Source of the DNA: an uncultured Mycoplasmatota bacterium
GTDB taxonomy: Bacteria; Bacillota_I; Bacilli_A; RF39; UBA660
Direction of reading: 5' to 3'
DNA: 64,000 bases
Assembly (NCBI GenBank): GCA_900553835.1
Contig: USFF01000003.1
Location: 7,192 to 71,191, forward strand
Shown piece by piece: positions 36,049 to 45,772 of the stretch. Position numbers and translations under genes: made by a program. Under the pieces are notes generated by a model. The model searched no databases. It had not been told where the DNA came from and was given only the letters and a program-made list of their open reading frames with translations. Numbering within the stretch: position 1 is the stretch's first letter; each line of letters starts with the position of its first letter.

Positions 36049-36060
36049 AGTATTTGTCAA
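36032..36060 (-). promoter_or_regulatory. Consensus sigma-A promoter of rpmH
   Basis: On the minus strand, TTGACA (36055-36060), a 17-base spacer and TATAAT (36032-36037), a perfect match to the consensus. The rpmH leader is about 35 bases. Confidence 0.9.
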
Positions 36061-36258
36061 TTTATTATTTATTAACATATTAACATTTTATGTTGATAAC
36101 TTTATTAACAGGTTGATACTTAAATTTGTTGATAATGTGAATAAGTTGGTTTAAGTGCTGTAAAATGGGATAAAAATGTGTGTACAATCTGTTAATAAGT
36201 CATGTTAATAACATTTTTTTAAAATTTTTACTTTTAAAATAGAATAAAAAGGGTTAAA
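36061..36258. other. oriC region upstream of dnaA (DnaA boxes)
   Basis: One exact DnaA box in reverse (TGTGAATAA, 36136-36144). At least six one-mismatch copies are also present: TTATTAACA at 36069 and 36102, TGTTGATAA at 36091 and 36127, and TGTTAATAA at 36190 and 36203. The rpmH-dnaA gap and the strand switch of surrounding genes support an origin. Confidence 0.8.
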
Positions 36259-36300
36259 ATGAAAGTGAATAAGTTGTGGGTTACTTTTGGAGGTGGGTCT

Positions 36301-37686
36301 ATGGATAAAGTAAAAGTGTGGAATGATTTTCTAAATGGCATTAGAGATAGAATTAGTGACATATCTTTCTCAACATGGTTTAAAGATTTGAAGTTGTTAA
36401 CAATTAATGAAAAAGAAATTGTTATTATAGTTCCTTATTTAGTTCAAAAAAATCATATTATTAATAATTATATTGATATTGTTGAAGAAGTATTTCTAAA
36501 TGTAACAGGGTCACAACATACTATATTAATGTATTTAGAAAATGAATATAAAGAAGCTTTTAAGGAAGATGAGGAAGAGAATATTTCTTTAACACCAGAT
36601 TTAAGAGCTGATAAATTTGTTTCTAAAAGGAAAACAAACTTGAACCCTAAATATACTTTTGATAATTTTGTGGTAGGTGACTCGAATAGGTTTGCTTATA
36701 GTAGTTGTATGGCAGTTGCGGAAAATCCAGGTAAACTTTATAACCCATTATTTTTATATGGTAAAAGTGGACTTGGTAAAACTCACCTAATGCACGCAAT
36801 TGGGAATTATATTATTAAGAATAGCGATTTAAAGGTTCTTTATATAACTACTGATGAATTTATGAATGAGTTTATTAACATTACTAAAGATAGTGGAAAT
36901 AAGGAAGATAACTTAAATTATATTGATATTTTCAAGAATAAATATAGAGATGTGGATGTTTTAATGATTGATGATATTCAATTTTTAGGAAGTGCAACTG
37001 CTTCTCAACAAGAATTTACCAGTACTTTCAATAGTTTATATTATAGTCAAAAGCAAATAATAATATGTTCAGATAGAAGTGTTGAAGACTTAAAGATGTT
37101 TGCTGATAGATTAAAGACTAGGTTTAATTGGGGGTTAAGAGCGACTATTGATGTACCAAAGTTTGATTTAAAAGTTAGAATTATTAAAAATAAGATAGCA
37201 TCTGGAGATTATATTATGAATTTATCAGATGAGATCGTTGATTTTATTGCTTCTAATTGTGGAAGTGATGTTAGAAATTTAGAAGGCGCAATTACTAGAC
37301 TTTACGCATATTCTGCAATTATGAATATTAAAGAGCTAACACTAGAAAATGCTATGGAAGCACTAGATGAATATGCTAATGGAATGGGACAATATACAGA
37401 GAATTCTATTAGTAAGATTATATCTATAGTTTCTGAATATTTTAAACTTACTAGTGATGATTTAAAGGGAAAGAAAAGAAGTAAGAATATTGCAAATGCA
37501 AGAATGATAGCCATGTATTTATGCCGAATTCTTACTGATGAAACTTATCCTCGGATAGGACTTGAGTTTGGAGGTAGAGATCATTCAACGGTTATACACG
37601 GATATGAGAAAATTAATGAGGATATGAAAACAAATGGTGAACTTGAAAAAATTATTAGTGAGCTTAAACAAAAAATGAGTGAATAG
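36301..37686 (+). CDS. dnaA: Chromosomal replication initiator protein DnaA
   Basis: 461 residues. Domain I (about 1-80), a short linker, the AAA+ domain (about 115-330; Walker A GKSGLGKTHLMHA, Walker B VLMIDDIQF) and the DNA-binding domain IV with the signature ending GLEFGGRDHSTVIHGYEK. It binds DnaA boxes and melts the origin. An in-frame ATG at 36259 exists, but GGAGGTG five bases before 36301 and the usual N-terminus (DKVKVWNDFL) favour 36301. Confidence 0.97.
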   Translation: MDKVKVWNDFLNGIRDRISDISFSTWFKDLKLLTINEKEIVIIVPYLVQKNHIINNYIDIVEEVFLNVTGSQHTILMYLENEYKEAFKEDEEENISLTPDLRADKFVSKRKTNLNPKYTFDNFVVGDSNRFAYSSCMAVAENPGKLYNPLFLYGKSGLGKTHLMHAIGNYIIKNSDLKVLYITTDEFMNEFINITKDSGNKEDNLNYIDIFKNKYRDVDVLMIDDIQFLGSATASQQEFTSTFNSLYYSQKQIIICSDRSVEDLKMFADRLKTRFNWGLRATIDVPKFDLKVRIIKNKIASGDYIMNLSDEIVDFIASNCGSDVRNLEGAITRLYAYSAIMNIKELTLENAMEALDEYANGMGQYTENSISKIISIVSEYFKLTSDDLKGKKRSKNIANARMIAMYLCRILTDETYPRIGLEFGGRDHSTVIHGYEKINEDMKTNGELEKIISELKQKMSE

Positions 37687-37814
37687 AATGTTAATATTTT
37701 AAAGTTATTAACACGTGTTTACACCTATAAAATAAGTGATTAAGTGAGATATACACATTATTCACTTTAATAATAAGATTATTAATTTAAATAAAAAATA
37801 AAGGAGGAATTGAA
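37687..37814. other. oriC region between dnaA and dnaN with AT-rich tract
   Basis: Contains TTATTAACA (37705-37713) and TTATTCACT (37758-37766), both one mismatch from the DnaA box. An almost pure AT stretch (about 37765-37800) follows and could be the unwinding element, as in the B. subtilis dnaA-dnaN interval. Confidence 0.65.
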
Positions 37815-38936
37815 ATGAAATTTAAAATTAATAAAGATGTATTATTAGAAAATTTAAATAATGTAGGGAGGGCTTTATCAAATAGAAATATTATACCTGT
37901 AATAAATGGAATTTTATTTGAACTTACTGAGGAAGGATTATATTTAACTGCAACAGATAATGAAATTACTATTAAAACCTTTACACCTAAAAACCAAATT
38001 CATGAAATTTCTAAGGTAGGTAGAGTTGTTATTTATGGTAAATTTATTCTAGATATTATTAGGAAACTTCCTAATGAGTTAATTGAAATTGAGGAGATAG
38101 ATGGATGTAAAGCAATTATTTCAACTAGTAGTAGTAAATATAATTTAAATTGCTTTAATGTTAATGAATTTCCTAATATTAAAATTGAAACTTTAGAGAA
38201 TCCTGTAAAGTTAACAGCTGGTAATTTTAAAGAAATTGTTAATCAAACTGTTTTTGCTACAAGTCAACAAGAAAGTAAACCACTTTTAACTGGTATAAAT
38301 TTGAAGATTATAGGAAATAGTTTAGAGTGTGTTGCTACTGACTCTTATAGATTAGCTAAAAAAACAGTAAAGTTTAATGATTTTAGTAATAATAGTATAA
38401 ATTTAGTTATTCCTGCAAGGAATGTTAATGAATTTGTTAAACTAACAGGGGAAGATGATGAGACAATTGAACTTCATTATTTTAATAACAAGGTACTTTT
38501 TAAGTATAAAGATATATTATTTCAATCAAGTTTGTTAAATGGTACTTATCCAAATACTGATTCTTTAGTTCCTAATGATTTTGAATATGTTTATAAGGTT
38601 AATACAAATGAATTTTATAGTATTATGGATCGCGCTAGTATATTAGCTCAAGCTAAAGATAAAAATATTGTATCTTTAGAAGTGAATGGTAATAAGTTAA
38701 TTTTAACTTCTAGTAGTATTGAAATTGGTAAGATAGAAGAAGTTATGAACATTGAAGTTTTAAAAGGAAGCAATTTAAAAATTTCTTTTAGTGTTAAATA
38801 TATGATGGAAGCTATTAAAAGTTTTGATAGTAAAGAAATTACTTTATATTTTAATGGCGAAATTAAACCAATTATTATAAAAGAAAATGATAATGGAGAT
38901 TTGTTACAACTAATTTTACCAATAAAAACTTATTAA
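37815..38936 (+). CDS. dnaN: DNA polymerase III beta subunit (sliding clamp)
   Basis: 373 residues in three clamp domains. MKFKINKDVLLENLNNVGRA starts the protein; ESKPLLTGINLKIIG and ECVATDSYRLAKK mark domain II; the C-terminal LLQLILPIKTY is the usual LxxPxR-type end. It tethers polymerase III to DNA. AAAGGAGG precedes the ATG. Confidence 0.97.
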   Translation: MKFKINKDVLLENLNNVGRALSNRNIIPVINGILFELTEEGLYLTATDNEITIKTFTPKNQIHEISKVGRVVIYGKFILDIIRKLPNELIEIEEIDGCKAIISTSSSKYNLNCFNVNEFPNIKIETLENPVKLTAGNFKEIVNQTVFATSQQESKPLLTGINLKIIGNSLECVATDSYRLAKKTVKFNDFSNNSINLVIPARNVNEFVKLTGEDDETIELHYFNNKVLFKYKDILFQSSLLNGTYPNTDSLVPNDFEYVYKVNTNEFYSIMDRASILAQAKDKNIVSLEVNGNKLILTSSSIEIGKIEEVMNIEVLKGSNLKISFSVKYMMEAIKSFDSKEITLYFNGEIKPIIIKENDNGDLLQLILPIKTY

Positions 38937-38999
38937 AAATATGGCTGAATTATTAAAATTTGGCTTTTTTTTTGGAAAAATTTAAATTTTTGGTATTTT

Positions 39000-39026
39000 T
39001 TCGTCATATTTCGACAAATTTCGACA
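39000..39026 (-). promoter_or_regulatory. Three tandem Spo0A boxes upstream of comK
   Basis: On the minus strand: TGTCGAA (39020-39026), TGTCGAA (39010-39016) and TGACGAA (39000-39006), each starting exactly 10 bases from the next. The Spo0A box consensus is TGNCGAA. A -10-like TATTAT follows at 39038-39043, so the boxes cover the -35 area of a comK promoter. Confidence 0.75.
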
Positions 39027-39069
39027 ACTCACTTTGTTATTATATCGTCCCAAGAAAGGGGGTATATGG

Positions 39070-39522
39070 ATGTATAATATCAATGATGAGACTTTAGCAG
39101 TTTTGCCTGTTAATAGAAATAACTGTGAAATACTTGAAAAAAATGCTAATTTAATTATTAAATGTTCATCTTTAAAAGTTATTGAATATAGTTGTGAGTA
39201 TTTCGGTGTTCAATATAAAAATAGAGTTAATTGTACTTATAACTTCATAAGAACAAGATATAAGGCTCCAGTTGTAATTGAAGAACATAGTAGAATTATA
39301 TTTTTTCCTCTTGTATCACCTAAAAATGAAAATAATCTTTGGATAAGTTATAATAATATTTTAGATTATTGTCCTAGTAAGTGGAAAAAAGAAACAAAAG
39401 TTAAATTTAAAAACGGTGTTTCTATTGATGTTCCAGTCTCATTTTATATTTTTAACTGTCAATATTCAAAAGCAGCAAGACTTTATTCTTCTTATGAGAT
39501 AAGAACTTCAAAAAAATGGTAG
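39070..39522 (+). CDS. comK: ComK-family competence transcription factor
   Basis: 150 residues. It resembles ComK along its length: NDETLAVLP (B. subtilis NGATIAVLP), VIEYSCEYFGVQYKNR (VDRSCRFFGSSYAGR), YKAPVVI then FFPL.S, NNLWISYNNI (CGWISHVHV), TKVKFKNG...VPVSFYIFNCQY (TEVTFSNG...LPISYNSFENQV). ComK binds AT-boxes in DNA and activates DNA-uptake genes. It lacks about 40 C-terminal residues of the Bacillus protein. AAAGGGGG lies seven bases before this ATG. Found between dnaN and recF, where Bacillus has the small S4-domain gene yaaA. Three Spo0A boxes precede it. Confidence 0.86.
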   Translation: MYNINDETLAVLPVNRNNCEILEKNANLIIKCSSLKVIEYSCEYFGVQYKNRVNCTYNFIRTRYKAPVVIEEHSRIIFFPLVSPKNENNLWISYNNILDYCPSKWKKETKVKFKNGVSIDVPVSFYIFNCQYSKAARLYSSYEIRTSKKW

Positions 39523-39549
39523 AAAATGCTTTTTATTAGGGGGTATTTG

Positions 39550-39558
39550 TGATATAAT
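39550..39558 (+). promoter_or_regulatory. Extended -10 promoter for recF
   Basis: TGATATAAT matches TGnTATAAT. The predicted transcript would start at the base of the hairpin at 39561-39592. Confidence 0.55.
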
Positions 39559-39560
39559 TG

Positions 39561-39592
39561 TAATAGGTATAGGAGTACTAGTATACCTATTA
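39561..39592 (+). terminator. Hairpin between comK and recF
   Basis: TAATAGGTATA (39561-39571) pairs perfectly with TATACCTATTA (39582-39592); a short T run follows. It probably ends the comK transcript, though it also sits at the predicted 5' end of the recF mRNA. Confidence 0.65.
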
Positions 39593-39624
39593 TTTTTAAA
39601 TTTAGGGTTATAAGAGGTTTTAAA

Positions 39625-40722
39625 ATGCATATTGAGAGAATTGAACTGACAAATTTTAGAAATTATGAAAAACTTAAACTTAATAATCTAGGAAATATTA
39701 ATATTATTATAGGGGATAATGGTATTGGAAAGACATCTATAATTGAAAGTATATATGTTGCCAGTACAGCGAGGACTTTTAAAAGTAATGATGAAGCTGT
39801 AATGATAAGGAATAATGCTGATTATTTTAAAGTTAAACTTGAAGTAAGTGATCATGAAAAGATAAAAAAACTTGATTATGTTTTAACTTCAGATGGAAAG
39901 AAAACAAAAATTAATGGAAAACTTAAAAAGAAAATAAGTGATTATATTTTTCAGTTTAAGGTTATACTTTTTTCGCCAGATGAACTTAAGATAATTAAAG
40001 AATCTCCTACAACTAGGAGAAACTATTTAAATGTCAGTTTGTCACAAGTTAATAAAACTTATATAAAACTTCTTAATAATTATAATATTTTAATAAAAAA
40101 TAAAAACGAATATTTAAAAAAAATGTTTATTAATTCTAATATGGATACAATGTATTTGGATGTTCTTGACAAGAAAATAGCAGAACTTGGTTTAGAAATT
40201 TATAATATAAGAGAAGATTATGTTGAAAAAATAAACAAAAAAATTAAAAGAATATTTAAGAAATTTAAAAAAAATGATAGTGTTTTTATTGAATATGAAA
40301 GTCAATTTCAAAATAAATCTTTGAATGAAATATTAGCTATGTTTAAAAAAAATAGGAATTACGAAGAAACTATAGGTTTTACTAAAATAGGTGTTCATAA
40401 GGATGATTTAATTTTTTTACACAATGGAAAGAATGCTAAAGAATATAGTAGTCAAGGAATTCAAAAATTAATATTACTTTCTCTTAAAATGGCTGAGATG
40501 GAGGTTTTAGTTAATGATTATTATGAAAGTCCTGTACTTCTTTTAGACGATTTGTTTAGTGAACTTGATATTATTAATCAAAATAATATTATAAACAGCT
40601 TAAGTAATGAAGTACAGGTTTTTATAACTACTACAGATATTAAAAATGTGAAACCTAATTTAATAAAAAAGGCAAACATTATAGATTTGAATGGAGGTAA
40701 GGAAAATGAAAGACAATTATAA
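39625..40722 (+). CDS. recF: DNA replication and repair protein RecF
   Basis: 365 residues, SMC-like ATPase that helps load RecA at gaps. [15 protein letters not shown], Walker [13 protein letters not shown], signature region [19 protein letters not shown] and Walker [13 protein letters not shown] are present. The gene overlaps the gyrB start by 17 bases. Confidence 0.95.
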   Translation: MHIERIELTNFRNYEKLKLNNLGNINIIIGDNGIGKTSIIESIYVASTARTFKSNDEAVMIRNNADYFKVKLEVSDHEKIKKLDYVLTSDGKKTKINGKLKKKISDYIFQFKVILFSPDELKIIKESPTTRRNYLNVSLSQVNKTYIKLLNNYNILIKNKNEYLKKMFINSNMDTMYLDVLDKKIAELGLEIYNIREDYVEKINKKIKRIFKKFKKNDSVFIEYESQFQNKSLNEILAMFKKNRNYEETIGFTKIGVHKDDLIFLHNGKNAKEYSSQGIQKLILLSLKMAEMEVLVNDYYESPVLLLDDLFSELDIINQNNIINSLSNEVQVFITTTDIKNVKPNLIKKANIIDLNGGKENERQL

Positions 40723-42625
40723 TGAAAGCGATATTCAAGTATTAGAAGGACTTGAAGCGGTAAGAAAAAGACCTGGTATGTATATAGGTACAACTGATGT
40801 TAAAGGGTTACATCATCTTGTATGGGAAATCGTTGATAACTCAATTGATGAAGCTTTAGCTGGATTTTGCAAAAATATTGAAATCATAATTAATAAGGAT
40901 AATTCAATAACTGTAAAAGATGATGGACGTGGTATACCCGTTGGTAAACACCCTAAAACCGGAATTTCAACTGTTGAAACAGTTTATACAGTTTTACATG
41001 CTGGAGGTAAATTTGGTGGTGGCGGATACAAGGTAAGTGGAGGACTTCATGGTGTAGGTGCATCAGTAGTTAATGCTTTATCTAGTTCAGTTACTGTTAG
41101 AGTATATAAAGATTCAAAAATATATGAATGTAAATTTGTGAATGGTGGAAAAACTTTACAACCTTTAACTGTTATCGGAGATTGTGAGGCAAATAGAACT
41201 GGTACTACAGTTACTTTTAAACCGGATGCTGAAATATTTGATACTGAAATATACGATTATGAAACGTTAAAGGTAAGAGTTAGAGAACTTGCATTTTTGA
41301 ATAAAGGACTTCAACTTACTTTGAGAGATGATAGAGATGAAGAGGATACACAAGGTGAAAAATTTTTATATGAAGGTGGTATTAGCGAGTATGTAAAATT
41401 TTTAAATCAAAATAAGACACCTATTCATGACAATATTATTCATTTAGAGGGTTCACAAGATGATGTATTTTTTGAAGTTGCAATGCAATATAATACAAGT
41501 TATTCTGATAATATATATTCATTCGTTAATAACATTAATACTCATGATGGTGGAACTCATGAAGAAGGAGTTAGAAGAGCATTAACTAGATTAATTAATA
41601 ATTATGCTAGAAAGACAAAGATGCTTAAGGAAAAGGATGAAAGTTTAACAGGCGATGACGTTAAGGAAGGTTTAACTATGATCATATCGTGTAAACATCC
41701 TAATCCTCAATTTGAAGGTCAAACTAAAGGTAGACTTGGTAACTCGGAAGTAAGGAAGATAGCTGATAATGTGTTTGCTGAAGGATTTGATAGATTTTTA
41801 ATGGAAAATCCAAATGAGGCTAAAATAATAGTCGAAAAAGCTATGCTTGCAAGTCGTGCTAGAAGTGCTGCTAAAAAAGCAAGAGAAGCTACAAGAAAAA
41901 ATGATTTAACTATTACAAATTTCTTTGGAAAATTAACTGATTGTAAGAGTAAAGATCCAACTGAAAGTGAATTATTTATAGTCGAAGGAGACAGTGCCGG
42001 TGGAAGTGCTAAAAAAGGAAGAGATTCTATGACACAAGCTATTCTTCCTTTAAGAGGTAAAATTCTTAACGTTGAAAAAACTAGACTTGATAAGGCTCTT
42101 GGAAATGAAGAAATAAAAACTATTATTACAGCTTTTGGTACTGGAATTGGACAAGACTTTGATTTGGAAAAGTTAAGATATCATAAAATTATTATAATGA
42201 CCGATGCCGATGTTGATGGTTCACATATTAGAATTTTGTTATTAACATTGTTTTATAGATATTTTAAACCTATTTTGGAGCAAGGCCACGTTTATGCTGC
42301 TCAGCCACCTTTATTTAGGGTAATGCATGGTAAGACTAGAAAATATTGCTTAGATGAGGCTGAAAAAGACAGATATTTAGCTTCTTTACCAGAGAATGTA
42401 AGAAATCGTGCAGAAATAGCTAGAATGAAAGGTCTTGGTGAGATGGATGCTGAAGAGTTAAATGAAACTACAATGGATATAAATAAGAGAATTTTAAGAA
42501 AGATAAGTGTAGATGATGCAATTTTAGCAGATCAAGTATTTACTAAATTAATGGGTGAGGAAGTTGAACCTAGACGTAAATTCATTGAGGATAATGCTGG
42601 ATTTGTACAAAATCTTGATATATAG
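40706..42625 (+). CDS. gyrB: DNA gyrase subunit B
   Basis: 639 residues. GHKL ATPase domain ([36 protein letters not shown]), transducer, TOPRIM ([23 protein letters not shown]) and the C-terminal GyrA-contact region. It supplies the ATP-driven part of negative supercoiling. GGAGG before 40706 selects this ATG over the in-frame 40691 start. Confidence 0.97.
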   Translation: MKDNYNESDIQVLEGLEAVRKRPGMYIGTTDVKGLHHLVWEIVDNSIDEALAGFCKNIEIIINKDNSITVKDDGRGIPVGKHPKTGISTVETVYTVLHAGGKFGGGGYKVSGGLHGVGASVVNALSSSVTVRVYKDSKIYECKFVNGGKTLQPLTVIGDCEANRTGTTVTFKPDAEIFDTEIYDYETLKVRVRELAFLNKGLQLTLRDDRDEEDTQGEKFLYEGGISEYVKFLNQNKTPIHDNIIHLEGSQDDVFFEVAMQYNTSYSDNIYSFVNNINTHDGGTHEEGVRRALTRLINNYARKTKMLKEKDESLTGDDVKEGLTMIISCKHPNPQFEGQTKGRLGNSEVRKIADNVFAEGFDRFLMENPNEAKIIVEKAMLASRARSAAKKAREATRKNDLTITNFFGKLTDCKSKDPTESELFIVEGDSAGGSAKKGRDSMTQAILPLRGKILNVEKTRLDKALGNEEIKTIITAFGTGIGQDFDLEKLRYHKIIIMTDADVDGSHIRILLLTLFYRYFKPILEQGHVYAAQPPLFRVMHGKTRKYCLDEAEKDRYLASLPENVRNRAEIARMKGLGEMDAEELNETTMDINKRILRKISVDDAILADQVFTKLMGEEVEPRRKFIEDNAGFVQNLDI

Positions 42626-42637
42626 GAGGGTTTATAA

Positions 42638-45217
42638 ATGAATGATGATTTAGATAAACTACTTGAGAGAGCAAATGAGCTTGAAAATGAAGAAAAAGTA
42701 CCTACTTTGTCTTCTGATAACTTAAATCAAGTACTTAATGATAATAAAGAAGAAAGTTCAACTTACTTTGGTGGAGAATTTCATGAAAGAGATAAGCTTT
42801 CTGTAAATAATATTGTAGATGAAGTGGAGACATCATTTTTGGATTATTCTATGAGTGTTATAAAAGCGCGTGCTTTGCCTGATTTAAGAGATGGTCTTAA
42901 GCCAGTTCACAGAAGAATATTATGGAGTATGTTTGAAAGCGGTTATACACCTGATAAGCCACATAAGAAGTGCGCTACTACGGTTGGTTATGTAATAGGA
43001 CATTATCATCCACATGGAGATACTTCGGTTTATGATGCAATGGTAAGACTTGCACAGGACTTTAACCAAAGATATACTTTAGTTGATGGCCATGGAAATT
43101 TTGGTAATATTGAAGGCGATAGTGCAGCGGCATATCGTTATACTGAATCTAGACTTTCTAAAATTAGTTTAGAGTTACTTCGTGATATTAATAAGAATAC
43201 AGTTGATATGGAAGATAACTTTGATGTTACTAAAAAGGAACCAAAAGTTTTACCTTCAAGATACCCTAATATTTTAGTTAATGGTTCTATGGGGATCGCT
43301 GTTGGTATGGCAACAAATATTCCACCACATAATTTGGGTGAAGTGATAGATGGTTGTATTGCTTATATAGATAATCCAGAAATTGATACTTTAGGTTTAA
43401 TGCAATATGTTAAAGGTCCTGATTTTCCTACTGGCGGTGTTATTTTAGGTAATTCTGGAATAAAACAAGCTTATGAAACTGGGCGTGGAAGTATTACTAT
43501 TAGAAGTAGAGCAACTATTGAAGAAGTAAAGGGACATCCAACTATAATTATTACTGAAGTTCCATATGGCGTTAATACAATGGAGTTAAAAAATAAAGTA
43601 GCAGAGCTTGTTCACAATAAAATTATAGAAGGAATTACTGATTATCATACTGATCTGAAGAATGGTGTTAAAATTACTATTACATTAAAAAAAGATGCAA
43701 ATGCGCAAGTTATTTTAAATAACTTATATAAGCACACACAATTTCAAATTAACTATAGTATTATTTTCTTGGTGCTTGATGGGCTTACTCCTAAGACTTT
43801 GCCTTTAAAAAGTATAATTAGTAAGTATATTGATCATCAGAAAGAAGTAATCTATAGAAGAACTAAATTTGACCTTGCTAAAAGTGAAAATAGGGTACAT
43901 ATTTTAGAGGGTTATAAAATAGCATTAGATAATATTGACGAGGTAGTTAGCATTATTAGAAATGCAGCGGATGACGATGAAGCCAGAAATAAACTTATTA
44001 ATAGATTTGGATTGACTGTTATACAAGCTGATAGTATATTAGAGTTAAAATTAAAACGTTTAACAGGTCTAGAGAGAAATAAGATTGAAGAAGAGTTATC
44101 AACATTATTAAAACTTATTGATGAATTAAGAGCAATTTTAGCTGATGAAAAATTAGTTCTAGATATAATAAAAAGAGAAATGGCTGACATTAAAAACAAA
44201 TATTCAGATGATAGAAGAACAACAATCGATATGACTGCTATTGATTATATAGAAGATGAATCATTGATACCAGAAGAAGATATAATTGTAACCATAAGCA
44301 ACAAGAATTATATTAAACGCATGACAACTGATAATTATAGGACTCAAAGTAGAGGTGGAGTAGGAATTAAAGGTATGACAACTAATGAGGAAGATTTTGC
44401 TAATCAGATGGTTAATTTATCAACACACGATTATTTACTTTTCTTCACTAATAAAGGTAAAGTTTATAGATTAAAGGGTTATGAGATACCTGAATATTCT
44501 CGTACTTCTAAAGGTTTACCAATTATTAACTTAATTCAAATAGAAAAGGATGAAACAGTAAGTGCAGTTGTTAAAGTAGAAAAAGGAAACGCATATAAAT
44601 ACTTCGTGTTTGGTACAAAAAATGGTACAGTCAAGAGGACTTTAATATCTGATTTTGATAATATACGTCAAAAAGGTAAGATAGCTATTACTTTAAGAGA
44701 AGATGATGAGCTTAACTCAGTTAAAAAGTCTACTGGAGAAGATTATATAATTATGTGCTCTTCTAATGGTAGAATGGTTAGATATAATGAAAATGAAATT
44801 CGTGTTATGGGAAGGACAGCTGCAGGTGTTAGAGGAATTAATTTAGGTAATGATATATGTGTTGGAACTGAAGTTATCAACAGTAATCAAGAAATTTTAG
44901 TGGTTACAGAAAAAGGTTATGGCAAAAAGACAGCAGTTTCAGAATATAGAGAAACTAAGAGAGGTAGTAAAGGTGTAAGAACTATAAACATTACTGAAAA
45001 GAATGGTAAAATAGTAGGATTTAAAGCTGTATATAATGATACTGATCTGATGATTATAACTAATTTGGGTATTATTATAAGACTAGATATGGCATCTATT
45101 TCTACAATGGGAAGAGTTACCCAAGGTGTTAAATTAATTAATCTTAAAGAAAATAATATTGTGGCTTCGATATCTGTAGTTAATAAATCTGAAGAAGAAA
45201 CTACTGATGAAGAATAG
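42638..45217 (+). CDS. gyrA: DNA gyrase subunit A
   Basis: 859 residues. An unusual acidic N-terminal extension of about 55 residues precedes the breakage-reunion domain. The active Tyr is in AAAYRYTESRL. The QRDR reads HPHGDTSVYDAM: Thr at E. coli position 83 and Asp at 87. The C-terminal half has six beta-pinwheel blades, with the GyrA-box-like region RTQSRGGVGIKGM. AGGAGG precedes the ATG; 12 bases separate it from gyrB. A strong hairpin follows. Confidence 0.96.
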   Translation: MNDDLDKLLERANELENEEKVPTLSSDNLNQVLNDNKEESSTYFGGEFHERDKLSVNNIVDEVETSFLDYSMSVIKARALPDLRDGLKPVHRRILWSMFESGYTPDKPHKKCATTVGYVIGHYHPHGDTSVYDAMVRLAQDFNQRYTLVDGHGNFGNIEGDSAAAYRYTESRLSKISLELLRDINKNTVDMEDNFDVTKKEPKVLPSRYPNILVNGSMGIAVGMATNIPPHNLGEVIDGCIAYIDNPEIDTLGLMQYVKGPDFPTGGVILGNSGIKQAYETGRGSITIRSRATIEEVKGHPTIIITEVPYGVNTMELKNKVAELVHNKIIEGITDYHTDLKNGVKITITLKKDANAQVILNNLYKHTQFQINYSIIFLVLDGLTPKTLPLKSIISKYIDHQKEVIYRRTKFDLAKSENRVHILEGYKIALDNIDEVVSIIRNAADDDEARNKLINRFGLTVIQADSILELKLKRLTGLERNKIEEELSTLLKLIDELRAILADEKLVLDIIKREMADIKNKYSDDRRTTIDMTAIDYIEDESLIPEEDIIVTISNKNYIKRMTTDNYRTQSRGGVGIKGMTTNEEDFANQMVNLSTHDYLLFFTNKGKVYRLKGYEIPEYSRTSKGLPIINLIQIEKDETVSAVVKVEKGNAYKYFVFGTKNGTVKRTLISDFDNIRQKGKIAITLREDDELNSVKKSTGEDYIIMCSSNGRMVRYNENEIRVMGRTAAGVRGINLGNDICVGTEVINSNQEILVVTEKGYGKKTAVSEYRETKRGSKGVRTINITEKNGKIVGFKAVYNDTDLMIITNLGIIIRLDMASISTMGRVTQGVKLINLKENNIVASISVVNKSEEETTDEE

Positions 45218-45220
45218 CAA

Positions 45221-45236
45221 TGTTCCACGTGGAACA
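45221..45236. promoter_or_regulatory. parS site 1
   Basis: TGTTCCACGTGGAACA, a perfect palindromic parS (consensus TGTTNCACGTGAAACA), two bases after the gyrA stop codon. Confidence 0.88.
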
Positions 45237-45239
45237 TTT

Positions 45240-45267
45240 GGAGATTATATGATAATCTCCTTTTTTT
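45240..45267 (+). terminator. gyrA terminator
   Basis: GGAGATTAT (45240-45248), a 3-base loop, ATAATCTCC (45252-45260) and seven T. Confidence 0.93.
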
Positions 45268-45361
45268 ATATATTTTTTGTTAAAGACTAAATTTATTTTG
45301 AAATTTTGTGTGTTAAGTTTATTGTTTTTTTATAAAATGTTTAAATGCAACAATTTAACAA

Positions 45362-45377
45362 TGTTCCACGTGGAACA
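45362..45377. promoter_or_regulatory. parS site 2 within a 32-bp palindrome
   Basis: TGTTCCACGTGGAACA; the symmetry extends to 45354-45385 without a mismatch. Confidence 0.88.
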
Positions 45378-45486
45378 TTGTTAAAAATCAAAATAAAACT
45401 TCGAATTAAAATATGTTAATTTTTTTTGCTGATTTTGGTTAACATATAAATAATTTTTATCGTTTTTAAAGTTAAGCATTATAGAA

Positions 45487-45502
45487 TGTTTCACGTGAAA
45501 CA
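45487..45502. promoter_or_regulatory. parS site 3
   Basis: TGTTTCACGTGAAACA, matching the parS consensus exactly; symmetry extends over 45481-45508. Confidence 0.9.
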
Positions 45503-45573
45503 TTCTATTTAAACATTTTAATGTTAAATTTTATATTAAAATGTTCTCTTATTTTTTTAATAGTTCAATTTAA

Positions 45574-45589
45574 TGTTCCACGTGGAACA
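45574..45589. promoter_or_regulatory. parS site 4
   Basis: TGTTCCACGTGGAACA, flanked by symmetric TTTAA/TTAAA. Confidence 0.88.
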
Positions 45590-45756
45590 TTAAATAATTA
45601 CTATTATTTATAAAATTGTTTTTTTTTATAATTTTTATAGTTATTAACTTTCATGTATTAAAATCTGCTATGATTGTCACTTAATAATTATAATTATAAG
45701 CATTTATTTCTGAAATAGTATAATTTTAAGTTATTAACATTTTTTTGCAAAACTTA

Positions 45757-45772
45757 TGTTCCACGTGAAACA
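45757..45772. promoter_or_regulatory. parS site 5
   Basis: TGTTCCACGTGAAACA, identical to the commonest B. subtilis parS sequence. Confidence 0.9.

Noticed and set aside
37711..37720. AACACGTGTT near dnaN as a sixth parS
   Set aside because: Only the CACGTG core matches; the outer TGTT and AACA positions are wrong.
38973..38990. AAAA-N6-TTTT stretches upstream of comK as ComK AT-boxes (autoregulation)
   Set aside because: ComK boxes are AAAA-N5-TTTT in pairs; here the spacing is six and the DNA is so AT-rich that chance matches are expected.
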